Shown: piece after piece, positions 44,246-52,339 of the stretch
Layout: each line of letters starts with the position of its first letter
Position numbering within the stretch: the stretch's first letter is position 1
NCBI GenBank assembly: GCA_018056705.1
Contig: JAGPFE010000012.1
Location: forward strand, 1-64,000
DNA from: Candidatus Hydrogenedentota bacterium
Lineage (GTDB): Bacteria > Hydrogenedentota > Hydrogenedentia > Hydrogenedentales > CAITNO01
DNA length: 64,000 nucleotides
Reading direction: 5' to 3'
Position numbers and translations under genes: made by a program
Notes under the pieces: model-generated
The model's input: only the letters and a program-made list of their open reading frames with translations
Database searches by the model: none
What the model was told of the DNA's origin: nothing

Positions 44246-44287
44246 TTATGGCGTTCTTTCGATAAACCAAAAAGGAGGAGAAGATCC

Positions 44288-44815
44288 ATGCTGAAGAAGG
44301 AAATGCAGGACGCCCTGAACGACCAGATCAACGAAGAACTGTCTTCCGCCTACATTTACGCGGCCATGGTGGCTTACTTCGAAGAGATCAACCTGAAGGG
44401 CATGGCCCACTGGATGCGCATCCAGGTGCAGGAAGAACTGATCCATGCCCACAAACTCTTCGAGTACGTGCTGACCCGGGGTGGTAGCGTCGCGCTGAAG
44501 GCCATTCCGGCTCCCAAGGCCAACTGGAAGAGTCCCGTGGACGTGTGGGAAACCACCTACAAACACGAATGCCACATCACCCAGTGCATCGAAAAACTGT
44601 ACGCCAAGGCCCAGGCCCTGAAAGATCCGGCGGCACAGTCCTTCCTCGACTGGTACCTCAACGAGCAGGTCGAAGAGGAGGCTAACGCCCAGGACATTCT
44701 GGCCCAGGTCAAGATGGTTCAGAACGCCCCCGGCGGACTGTTCCTGGTGGACCGGGAACTGGCGAATCGTCCCGCTCCAGCGGCCGCGGGCACGGGCGAG
44801 GCCAGTGCCACCTGA
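44288..44815 (+). CDS. Ferritin
   Basis: 175 aa non-haem bacterial ferritin, FtnA-like. The four-helix bundle carries the ferroxidase ligands: Glu in LNDQINEELSSAYIYAAM, ExxH in VQEELIHAHKLFEYV, and the third-helix Glu in LNEQVEEEANA. It oxidises Fe(II) and stores iron as a 24-mer. A strong AAGGAGGAG precedes the ATG. The last 15 residues are an Ala/Pro-rich tail. It is 61 bp after the Fur/PerR gene. Confidence 0.95.
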   Translation: MLKKEMQDALNDQINEELSSAYIYAAMVAYFEEINLKGMAHWMRIQVQEELIHAHKLFEYVLTRGGSVALKAIPAPKANWKSPVDVWETTYKHECHITQCIEKLYAKAQALKDPAAQSFLDWYLNEQVEEEANAQDILAQVKMVQNAPGGLFLVDRELANRPAPAAAGTGEASAT

Positions 44816-44918
44816 TCCGTGCCTGTGCGTTGGATCGCGAATAAACCCTGATTTGACCCATCGTCGAATCAACGGGAGATGTTTGTCAATAGAAACCACC
44901 TAGAAGGAGGATTGACCT

Positions 44919-45515
44919 ATGGCCGTGATCGTAACCCAACCCGCCCCTGATTTCGAGGCGACTGCCGTCATGCCCGACGGTTCCTTCAACGAGAAGTTCC
45001 GCCTGTCCGACTACAAGGGGAAAAAGTACGTCGTCCTGTTTTTCTACCCCCTGGATTTCACCTTCGTGTGTCCTTCGGAAATCCTTGCCTTTGACAAAAA
45101 GGTCAAGGAGTTCGAAGAGCGGAACACGCAGGTCATCGGCGTTTCGGTGGATTCCCATTTCTGCCACTGGGCGTGGCGGAACACCCCGGTGGAAAAGGGC
45201 GGCATTGGCAACGTCCAGTTCCCCCTAGTGGCGGACATCACCAAGCAGATTTCCCGGGATTATGGCGTGCTGTTCAACGAGGCCGTAGCCCTGCGCGGGC
45301 TGTTCCTGATTGACAAGGAAGGCATCGTGCGCCACGCGCTGGTCAACGATCTGCCCCTTGGTCGCAGCGTCGATGAAGCCATTCGCGTGGTTGACGCGCT
45401 GCAGCACTTCGAGAAACACGGTGAAGTGTGCCCGGCCAACTGGCGCAAGGGCGAAGAAGCCATGAAACCCTCGGCTGAAGGCGTGGCCGAATACCTTGCC
45501 AAGCACGCGAAGTAA
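44919..45515 (+). CDS. Typical 2-Cys peroxiredoxin (AhpC/Prx type)
   Basis: 198 aa. The peroxidatic Cys is in FYPLDFTFVCPSEILAFD and the resolving Cys in GEVCPANWRKGEEAMKPS, as in AhpC/BCP1 subunits. It reduces hydrogen peroxide and organic peroxides. GAAGGAGG precedes the ATG. With the regulator and ferritin upstream it forms an iron and peroxide defence cluster. A hairpin terminator follows. Confidence 0.96.
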   Translation: MAVIVTQPAPDFEATAVMPDGSFNEKFRLSDYKGKKYVVLFFYPLDFTFVCPSEILAFDKKVKEFEERNTQVIGVSVDSHFCHWAWRNTPVEKGGIGNVQFPLVADITKQISRDYGVLFNEAVALRGLFLIDKEGIVRHALVNDLPLGRSVDEAIRVVDALQHFEKHGEVCPANWRKGEEAMKPSAEGVAEYLAKHAK

Positions 45516-45546
45516 GAAGCAAGCGCCAGTCTCCGCGAAACGACAG

Positions 45547-45580
45547 CGGGCGGCGATGGAAACATCGCCGCCCGTTTCAT
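45547..45580 (+). terminator. Intrinsic terminator after the peroxiredoxin gene
   Basis: A perfect 12-bp stem CGGGCGGCGATG/CATCGCCGCCCG with a GAAA tetraloop is followed by TTTCATTTT. Confidence 0.85.
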
Positions 45581-45604
45581 TTTAAGCCCTGGGCCAGGCG
45601 AGCA

Positions 45605-46957
45605 TTACACCGCTCCGGACCCGACGTTTTTATCCGGGGTAGACGTCTCGGCGGGACGCTGGGAATCGGGCGGGTTTTCGGGAGTCAGGGGAACCAGGCC
45701 GTCCGATTCCGGCGTGTAAACCTCCACAATGTCCACGGGCGTGGAACGCACCACAAGGTCGTAGAGTTCTTCCACGTCCTCCTTCAGCATGCGGGCGCAC
45801 CCGTGAGAACTGTACTTGCCGATGGATTCGGGCGCGATCGTGCCGTGAATCCCCAGGTCGGTGGGCAATCCCGATTCCACCGGCACCAGCGGCATCCACC
45901 GGGTTCCCAGTTCGTTGGCGGGATCCCCGGCGGGGATGGGGCCCACGCCAGGCTTGTGCCAGACGGGGTCTTTCTGCTTGTTGCCGATGGTGTACCGGCC
46001 AAGGGTGGTTTCGTGCCCCGGCATGCCCAGGCCGACCCGGTAAAACTTGAACAGCCCCTGGGCGTCCAGCAGGTAGAGTCGGCAGGTGCTCCGCTCGATC
46101 ACGATCCGGAAATCCTTGGGGGTGTACCGCAACCGCTGACCGGGACGCAGTTGCGCGTCCTCGGCAAGGTTGTTGGCCCGGGTCAGCATGCCCACCGGGA
46201 CGTTCAGCTTGACGCCAATCCGGATGAGGGTATCCCCCCGTTCCACCGTGTACCAGCGGCTTTTCGGGGTATCCACCGGTTCAAGCACCGAGGCCACGTT
46301 CAGCCGGCCCAGGGGCTCGGCCGCCTCCATCCAGGCTTCACCTCCCCATGAAGCCGAGGCAACCGCTTCCTGGTACAACTGGAGGGCTCCCCAGGTATCG
46401 CCCGCCCGTTCCCGCGCCCTGGCCAGCCCGGACAACGCCATGGCCCGCGGGTCGCCCGAGCCATGCTCCCGTAACTGGTTGAATGTCTCCATGGCCTGGT
46501 CGGTCTTTCCGACCGTTTCCAGCGTTTTGCCGTACCGGGCCAGCAGATCCGGATAGGCGGCATGCTGCCGGAACCGGTTCAGGGCCTCTTCCAGCAGGAC
46601 GACGGCCTGGTCCGGGACGCCCCGCCGCAGGCTGGTCTCCGCCAGCAGCATCGCCGCCCGGGGACCATACTCGGGATGCGTCGCGCCGCGCAGGGGCGTG
46701 AGCAGTTGTTCCGCCTCCGCGGCGTTCCCGTTCTTCAGGGCACCTTCAGCGCGGGACAGCAGCGCGGCAGCTTCTTCCGGGCTGGGAGCCCCACTCAACA
46801 GGCGCAGGCCTCCGCCGTCATGGCGCGTCCACATCGTGTACAGGTAAAACACGCCCAGCAGTACCAGGCCGGACGCAAGCAGGATCGCCAGGATCTTCAA
46901 CAGCAGGCTGGTTCCCCGGCGGGAACGGGAAAAATAGCGTTTGCCGGATCTTTTCAT
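45605..46957 (-). CDS. L,D-transpeptidase with TPR-like and LysM domains
   Basis: 450 aa. A basic N-terminus and one membrane span (LLKILAILLASGLVLLGVFY) anchor it. Residues about 75-225 are TPR-like helices, then a LysM domain (WYTVERGDTLIRIGVKLNVP, about 237-282), then a YkuD catalytic domain ending in LGIHGTIAPESI and SSHGCARM (nucleophile Cys387). It would form 3-3 crosslinks in peptidoglycan or attach proteins to it. The start at 46957 follows GGAG. The kinase gene lies 36 bp upstream. Confidence 0.93.
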   Translation of the reverse strand: MKRSGKRYFSRSRRGTSLLLKILAILLASGLVLLGVFYLYTMWTRHDGGGLRLLSGAPSPEEAAALLSRAEGALKNGNAAEAEQLLTPLRGATHPEYGPRAAMLLAETSLRRGVPDQAVVLLEEALNRFRQHAAYPDLLARYGKTLETVGKTDQAMETFNQLREHGSGDPRAMALSGLARARERAGDTWGALQLYQEAVASASWGGEAWMEAAEPLGRLNVASVLEPVDTPKSRWYTVERGDTLIRIGVKLNVPVGMLTRANNLAEDAQLRPGQRLRYTPKDFRIVIERSTCRLYLLDAQGLFKFYRVGLGMPGHETTLGRYTIGNKQKDPVWHKPGVGPIPAGDPANELGTRWMPLVPVESGLPTDLGIHGTIAPESIGKYSSHGCARMLKEDVEELYDLVVRSTPVDIVEVYTPESDGLVPLTPENPPDSQRPAETSTPDKNVGSGAV

Positions 46958-46993
46958 CAGGTAACTCCGTTGTCCGGGGGCTCCCCAGACCGG

Positions 46994-47947
46994 TCATATC
47001 CGCGTGGAGGATTCGAACACCCGGTTGAGATCGAGTAATACTTCCGTGCAGGTCTGGTAACGTTCCCGAAGATCGCGCCGTAAACACTTGAGAATGACCC
47101 GATCCAGTCTCTCCGGGATTTCCCGGTTGAGGGACGATGGGATGGGCCACGTGTAGGAGGGACTCACGATCTGTTTCACCCGCTGGCGCATATCCAGACC
47201 GTTACAGGGGTGTTTGCCGGTAAAAAATTCGAACATGGTGATGCCGAAAGAAAAAATATCGGAGCGGGCGTCAAGGCTCTTTTTCCGCAACTGCTCGGGA
47301 GACATGTACAACTTGGTACCACCGCTCTCTTTTACCCACCGCAACCACCAGTTCTGGCTGGACTTGGACAGGCCGAAGTCGCAAATCTTGATCTGTTTTC
47401 CGTCTTTCGAGAACAGGAAATTGGCCGGCTTGATGTCCCGGTGCACAATCCCCTTCTGGTGCAGAAAGTCGAGACCTTCGCACAACTTGATGCAGATGTG
47501 CATCATCTGCCTGATGTTAAGCACCCGGTTTTCAATGAAATAACGCAGGTTATACCCGTCCACGTACTCCATGACAATGCACCGCCGGAGATTCCCCTCG
47601 TTGTCCTCCTGAACGATGATGTCCTTGCTCATCCGGATGATGTTCGGGTGATTAAGTGACGATGCGATCATGACCTCGCGGCCGATGTAATCGCGACGAC
47701 GGCGTTTCCGGTCGAGGTCGAAACGGCGGTCCAGCACCTTGATGGCCACGGTGACGTCCTTGACGGGGTCGATGGCCTTGTACACCGTTCCCATGCCGCC
47801 TGAGCCAATGGGGGCGATAATTTTGTACGGCCCCACCCAGGTCAACTCAAACTGGTGTTCACCGTCCTGTCCCCCGTTGTCAGCATCCGGGTTCAGACGG
47901 CTCCCCTGTACCACCCGGAATCCCTTGAGTTTATCGAGCAGTCCCAT
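46994..47947 (-). CDS. Eukaryotic-like serine/threonine protein kinase
   Basis: 317 aa, almost all kinase domain. It has the glycine loop APIGSGGMGTVYKAI, VAIKVLDRRF (VAIK Lys), the catalytic loop IVHRDIKPANFLF, DFGLSKSS, and an activation segment ending GGTKLYMSPEQL. No transmembrane span or extracellular sensor is present, so it is soluble. It is 36 bp upstream of the L,D-transpeptidase on the same strand, which hints at control of cell-wall growth. Confidence 0.95.
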   Translation of the reverse strand: MGLLDKLKGFRVVQGSRLNPDADNGGQDGEHQFELTWVGPYKIIAPIGSGGMGTVYKAIDPVKDVTVAIKVLDRRFDLDRKRRRRDYIGREVMIASSLNHPNIIRMSKDIIVQEDNEGNLRRCIVMEYVDGYNLRYFIENRVLNIRQMMHICIKLCEGLDFLHQKGIVHRDIKPANFLFSKDGKQIKICDFGLSKSSQNWWLRWVKESGGTKLYMSPEQLRKKSLDARSDIFSFGITMFEFFTGKHPCNGLDMRQRVKQIVSPSYTWPIPSSLNREIPERLDRVILKCLRRDLRERYQTCTEVLLDLNRVFESSTRI

Positions 47948-48025
47948 AACACGTTACCCTGGTAGCCCCTGACCATTATTGTATCTTCATGGCCTGCGCT
48001 GATCAATTTCCGCGGACACGGGATT

Positions 48026-48055
48026 TTGCGACTCCGGAATATTCCATCGTATAAT
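48026..48055 (+). promoter_or_regulatory. Sigma-70-type promoter upstream of the DUF486 gene
   Basis: TTGCGA (48026-48031) and TATAAT (48050-48055) lie 18 bp apart. The predicted start near 48062 puts the stem-loop at 48070-48087 in the mRNA leader. Confidence 0.55.
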
Positions 48056-48069
48056 ATCGTTATCGTCGA

Positions 48070-48087
48070 CTGCCCCGTTCGGGGCAG
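48070..48087 (+). promoter_or_regulatory. Leader stem-loop
   Basis: CTGCCCC/GGGGCAG forms a 7-bp GC-rich hairpin with a 4-nt loop in the predicted leader, ending 2 bp before an in-frame ATG at 48090 and 60 bp before the preferred start at 48147. It has no T-run. It would hide a start at 48090. Confidence 0.5.
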
Positions 48088-48146
48088 TTATGAATACCCG
48101 CGCTGCTGAAATTTTCCGTTTTCGTCCAAGTGGAATTGTACCGGTC

Positions 48147-48506
48147 ATGCGGATTCCGATACTCGCTCAAACGGTGGGCCTGCTTATACTTTCCAACGTG
48201 TTCATGACCTTCGCCTGGTACGCGCACCTGAAGGAACTGAACAACCGGCCGTGGATCATCGCGGCGGTCGCCAGTTGGGGTATCGCGCTGTTCGAGTACC
48301 TGATCCAGGTGCCCGCCAACCGGATCGGGTTCACCGCTTACAATGTGGGACAATTGAAAATCCTGCAGGAAGTTATCACCCTGTCGGTGTTCATCCCCTT
48401 CATGGTGTTCTATTTCCGGCAGCCTTTCAAACTGGATTACCTGTGGGCCGCGCTGTGCATGGTAGCCGCCGTGTATTTCGTGTTCCGGGGGGAATTACAT
48501 TTTTAA
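48147..48506 (+). CDS. DMT/DUF486 family membrane protein
   Basis: 119 aa with four membrane spans (LAQTVGLLILSNVFMTFAWY, WIIAAVASWGIALFEYLI, ITLSVFIPFMVFYF, LDYLWAALCMVAAVYFVF), matching the length and signature FMTFAWYAHLK and FEYLIQVPANRIG of DUF486 proteins, small relatives of drug/metabolite transporters. The start at 48147 fits the family N-terminus, but its ribosome site is weak; 48090 would add 19 residues. No substrate is known. Confidence 0.85.
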   Translation: MRIPILAQTVGLLILSNVFMTFAWYAHLKELNNRPWIIAAVASWGIALFEYLIQVPANRIGFTAYNVGQLKILQEVITLSVFIPFMVFYFRQPFKLDYLWAALCMVAAVYFVFRGELHF

Positions 48507-48579
48507 CCGGGCGTCGCGCCACCACACCCGTTGAAACCGTCCTCGTGCAACCGGGGTCCCTGCCGTAAAGGACCGGAGC

Positions 48580-49674
48580 ATGTACCCTCTTCTGCTCACG
48601 TGCGCGGCACTGTTCAGCCAGTGCGGTATCTCCGCGACTCCCCCGGAGCCGGTGGACCGGCATGCCACCCCGGAAACGCGCGCGTTACTGCTGTTCCTAG
48701 ACGCCGCGCGGCAAGCGTACATCCTCTTTGGTCACCAGGAGACCACCCTTTACGGCGTGGGGTGGACTGCCACGGGAACCGATGATTCCGACGTGAAACG
48801 GGTGACCGGAAAATTCCCGGCCGTGTTCGGCTGGGAACTGGGGAACCTGTCGCCCGATCACCTGGACGCGTTGCGCGAACACGTCCTCGCGGCCCACGGC
48901 CGCGGCGGGATCAATACCTTCAGTTGGCATTGCCCCAACCCCGTGTCGGGCGGCAATTTTTACGACACCACCCCCGCCGTGACAGCCCTGCTACCCGGAG
49001 GGGACCATCATGCCTGGTTCCGCGAAAAACTGGACATCCTGGCGGACTTCTTCCTCGCCCTGAAGGACCCGGAGGGACGCCCCATACCGGTTGTCTTTCG
49101 ACCATGGCACGAACACAATGGCAACTGGTTCTGGTGGGGAACGCCCTTTTTCTGCGCGCCCGAACAGTTCGCAGATCTCTGGCGGTTCACCGTGGCATAC
49201 CTGTGCCAGGAAAAATCCGTCCACAACCTGCTTTTCGCGTGGTCTCCGAACAAGTCGACCGGGAAAACATCCGGGTATTTCACCGGTTATCCCGGCGACG
49301 CCCACGTGGACATCCTCGGGCTGGACGCGTACGCCCCGTCCCTGAAAACGGTACTGCCGGAGATCCGGAACGTGGTCCAGGAAGCCGAAACCCGGCGGAA
49401 GATCCCCGCCCTGACGGAAACGGGGTATCCGGATGGCTTGAGCGCGTGCCGCCGTGACGCGCCGTTCACCGGGTCCATCCTGGAGCCCCTGCGGGGGGAT
49501 CCGGTGGCCCGCCGGATCGCGTGGCTGCTCGTGTGGCGAAACGCCCATGAGCACCATTACTGGGTCCCCCGGCCTGACGACTGCTTCGCGGACGATTTCC
49601 GGGCGTTCTGCGCGGAGCCGCTGATCGTCATGGGTGACCGGCTGGAAATCATCCGCCGGAACCCCATGCCGTGA
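48580..49674 (+). CDS. Glycoside hydrolase family 26 (beta-mannanase-like)
   Basis: 364 aa. The GH26 TIM barrel is recognised by the acid/base motif VVFRPWHEHNGNWFWWG (Glu178) and the nucleophile in ALTETGYPD (Glu280), with FGWELGNLSPDHLD early in the barrel. It would cleave beta-1,4-mannan or a related beta-glycan. The N-terminus (MYPLLLTCAALFSQCGISA) looks like a short signal, perhaps lipoprotein-like, but lacks basic residues. AAAGGA lies before the ATG. It has no sugar-gene neighbours. Confidence 0.9.
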   Translation: MYPLLLTCAALFSQCGISATPPEPVDRHATPETRALLLFLDAARQAYILFGHQETTLYGVGWTATGTDDSDVKRVTGKFPAVFGWELGNLSPDHLDALREHVLAAHGRGGINTFSWHCPNPVSGGNFYDTTPAVTALLPGGDHHAWFREKLDILADFFLALKDPEGRPIPVVFRPWHEHNGNWFWWGTPFFCAPEQFADLWRFTVAYLCQEKSVHNLLFAWSPNKSTGKTSGYFTGYPGDAHVDILGLDAYAPSLKTVLPEIRNVVQEAETRRKIPALTETGYPDGLSACRRDAPFTGSILEPLRGDPVARRIAWLLVWRNAHEHHYWVPRPDDCFADDFRAFCAEPLIVMGDRLEIIRRNPMP

Positions 49675-49791
49675 TCGTCGGGCGCATCCCGATATGCGGC
49701 AATCCGGACAGGTTCGGTACAATAGATTCCACGTTTCCACTACAGGCCGCGTAACGGCCACCTGCCTTGGCCATTGATCCGGAGTATTGGG

Positions 49792-51534
49792 ATGGGTGAT
49801 ACAGCATCTTTCGAACGAACCCTGGTGACCAGCGCGCTACCGTACGCGAACGGCCCCATTCACCTGGGACACATCGCGGGCGCCTACCTTCCCGCGGACA
49901 TTTACACCAGGTACCTGCGGCTGCGGGGCCGGAAAGTCCTTTACATCGGGGGGTCGGATGAGTACGGCGTCGCCATTACCCTGTCCGCCCTGAAAGAAGG
50001 GGTTTCCCCCCAGGAGATCATCGACCGGTATCATTTCGCCAACGCGGCAGCCTTCGAGGAACTGGGCATTTCCTATGACCTTTACGGTCGCACCTCCTGG
50101 CCCCTGCACACCGACACCACCCAGTCGTTTTTCCGCAACCTGCACGAAGGGGGGTACATCTCCCGGCAGACCATGGAGTTGTGGTATTCACGGAAACTCG
50201 ACCGTTTCCTGCCGGACCGTTACGTTAAAGGAACCTGCCCCCGGTGCGGGTATCCGGATGCCAATGGCGACGAATGCGAGAAATGCGGGGCGCAGTACAC
50301 CGCCCGCGACCTGATCAGTCCTCGCAGTAATGTGCCCGGAGACGATTCCACCCCGGAACTGCGGCCTTCCAGTCACTGGTTCCTGGATCTACCCAAGTTC
50401 GCGGACCGTCTGCGCGACTGGCTGGATACCCACCCCGAATGGCGGCCGAACGTGCGGGGAATCGCCTATGGCTGGGTCAACGACCTGCGTCCCCGGTGTA
50501 TCACCCGCGACCTGGACTGGGGCGTACCGATCCCCCTGAATGATCCCGACGCGACCAGAAAACGCATTTACGTGTGGTTCGACGCGCCCATAGGATACGT
50601 AACCAATACCCGGCAGTGGGGGATCGAACGCCTCAATGATCCCGACGCGTGGCAGACATGGTGGAAGGATCCCGCCACCCGACTCGTGCATTTCATTGGC
50701 AAGGACAACGTACCGTTCCACGCGGTCATTTTCCCCGCCATGCTCATGGGACAGCGCGATTTCATCCTGCCTGACCAGGTCGTGGGTAACGAGTACCTGA
50801 ATATTTTCAACCGGCGGACGGGACAGTCCGAAAAAGGGTCCAAGTCCAAGGGCAACATGATCAGCGTCCGCTGGGCCCTGGATCACCTGCCCGTGGATGC
50901 CATCCGGTACTACCTGTGCGCGATCGCCCCGGAATCCAAGGACGCCGATTTTGACTGGGACGACCTGATGAACCGGTACAACGGCGAGTTATGCGACGTG
51001 GTGGGAAACTTCATTCACCGTTCGCTAACCATGACCTGGAAAAACTTTGAAGGCCGGGTTCCGCGTCCCGGTGAACTCGAAGCGGAAGACGTCGCCATGG
51101 TGGACGCCATATCCACCTATGCCACGGACATCGCGGACGCGCTGGAAACTTTCCGGTTCCGCCTGGCCATCGAACGGTTCATCGATCTTGGCCGTCGCGG
51201 CAACGTGTACTTTGACGCGATGAAACCATGGGTGACCCGGAAAACGGATCCGGTTCGGACGGCCACCACGCTGCACGTGTGTTTCCGGGCGGTCAGGGCG
51301 CTGGGCGTCTTCATGACGCCTTTTCTGCCCCACGCTTCAGCCCGTCTTGCTGAAATCCTGGGGCTAAGCCTGCCCAAGGGTGGTCCGGAAGGTGGTCCCG
51401 ACGGCTGGAATCTCGCGCTGGAACCCGTGGAACCGGGAACCCCCTTCGGTGAACCCCGGGCCCTTTTCCCGAAACTGGATCCCGACCAGGTCACGACCTT
51501 GGCGGAACAGCACCTGCAAGGGCAGGCGTCATGA
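49792..51534 (+). CDS. metG: Methionyl-tRNA synthetase
   Basis: 580 aa, class I. The HIGH motif appears as YANGPIHLGHIAGAYL. The zinc knuckle is CPRCGYPDANGDECEKCG. The KMSKS loop reads EKGSKSKGN, with Gly in place of Met at position 2. The anticodon-binding helical domain follows, with no C-terminal EMAP/MetG-C extension. The ATG at 49792 was chosen with GGAG 7 bp upstream. The stop overlaps a 25-codon frame that reaches the next gene. Confidence 0.95.
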   Translation: MGDTASFERTLVTSALPYANGPIHLGHIAGAYLPADIYTRYLRLRGRKVLYIGGSDEYGVAITLSALKEGVSPQEIIDRYHFANAAAFEELGISYDLYGRTSWPLHTDTTQSFFRNLHEGGYISRQTMELWYSRKLDRFLPDRYVKGTCPRCGYPDANGDECEKCGAQYTARDLISPRSNVPGDDSTPELRPSSHWFLDLPKFADRLRDWLDTHPEWRPNVRGIAYGWVNDLRPRCITRDLDWGVPIPLNDPDATRKRIYVWFDAPIGYVTNTRQWGIERLNDPDAWQTWWKDPATRLVHFIGKDNVPFHAVIFPAMLMGQRDFILPDQVVGNEYLNIFNRRTGQSEKGSKSKGNMISVRWALDHLPVDAIRYYLCAIAPESKDADFDWDDLMNRYNGELCDVVGNFIHRSLTMTWKNFEGRVPRPGELEAEDVAMVDAISTYATDIADALETFRFRLAIERFIDLGRRGNVYFDAMKPWVTRKTDPVRTATTLHVCFRAVRALGVFMTPFLPHASARLAEILGLSLPKGGPEGGPDGWNLALEPVEPGTPFGEPRALFPKLDPDQVTTLAEQHLQGQAS

Positions 51535-51608
51535 CCATCCGACCGGCCATGGCGGCCCCGTCCGCCCGGGTAAGCCTTAACAACCGGACCACCCGGAGAC
51601 TCCGCTGA
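51531..51608 (+). CDS. Possible 25-aa bridging ORF between metG and yqaA-like gene
   Basis: A 25-codon frame (MTIRPAMAAPSARVSLNNRT then TRRLR) starts inside the metG stop (ATGA) and ends at a TGA that overlaps the next gene's ATG (TGATG). The product would be small and basic. It may be a translational-coupling leader or pure chance; no homologue is known to me. Confidence 0.25.
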   Translation: MTIRPAMAAPSARVSLNNRTTRRLR

Positions 51609-52198
51609 TGGGCTGGATCCGGAAACTGTACGACTGGGTGCTCTCCTGGGCGGATACCCCTTATGGAGCGGCGGCGCTCGTGGTGCTGGCCTTCGCGGAG
51701 GCCAGTTTTTTCCCCATACCGCCGGACGTGCTGCTGATCGCCCTGTGCCTGGGCAGCCCGAAACGCTGGTGGCGTTTCGCGGGGCTGTGCACGGCGGCAT
51801 CCGTCCTGGGGGGAGCGGCGGGTTACCTGATTGGCTGGGGATTGTGGACCGCGGTCGACCAGTTCTTCTTCACCTACGTCCCAGGGTTCACCGAGGAAGC
51901 CTTTCAACGGGTGGCGGACAAGTACGAAGCGTGGAATTTCTGGGTAGTGTTTATCGCCGCGTTCACCCCGATTCCCTTCAAGGTGTTTACCATCGCGGCC
52001 GGCGTGTGCGGCATCAATTTCCCCATGTTCCTGGTCGCGGCGATCGTGGGACGGGGCGCGCGATTTACCGCGGTAAGCCTGCTGCTGCGAATTTTCGGCG
52101 AACCCATACGTGGCTTCATCGATCGATGGTTCAACCTGTTAACCATCGTCTTCGTGGTTTTGCTGATCGGCAGTTTCTTTCTGCTCAAGTACTTCTGA
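51608..52198 (+). CDS. YqaA-type VTT/SNARE-associated membrane protein (DedA-like)
   Basis: 196 aa. It has several membrane segments with the VTT-domain pattern: LVVLAFAEASFFPIPPDVLL (acidic residue near FPIPPD, as in YqaA proteins), GGAAGYLIGWGLW, FIAAFTPIPFKVFTIAAGVC and FLVAAIVGRGARF. Relatives are inner-membrane proteins linked to lipid scrambling or transport and proton-motive-force homeostasis. GGAG lies 8 bp before the ATG. Confidence 0.9.
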   Translation: MGWIRKLYDWVLSWADTPYGAAALVVLAFAEASFFPIPPDVLLIALCLGSPKRWWRFAGLCTAASVLGGAAGYLIGWGLWTAVDQFFFTYVPGFTEEAFQRVADKYEAWNFWVVFIAAFTPIPFKVFTIAAGVCGINFPMFLVAAIVGRGARFTAVSLLLRIFGEPIRGFIDRWFNLLTIVFVVLLIGSFFLLKYF

Positions 52199-52339
52199 AC
52201 CCAAGGGTCGCCTTTCGCGGGCCACTGAATCCGAAAAGCCCGGCAGAACGGTCATAATGTTTGCATCCGGTTCCGTTATTAGGCCATGCTGATGGCGGGC
52301 GGGCGCGCCCTTGGCAAGCATATGACGCGTGGCGCATGC

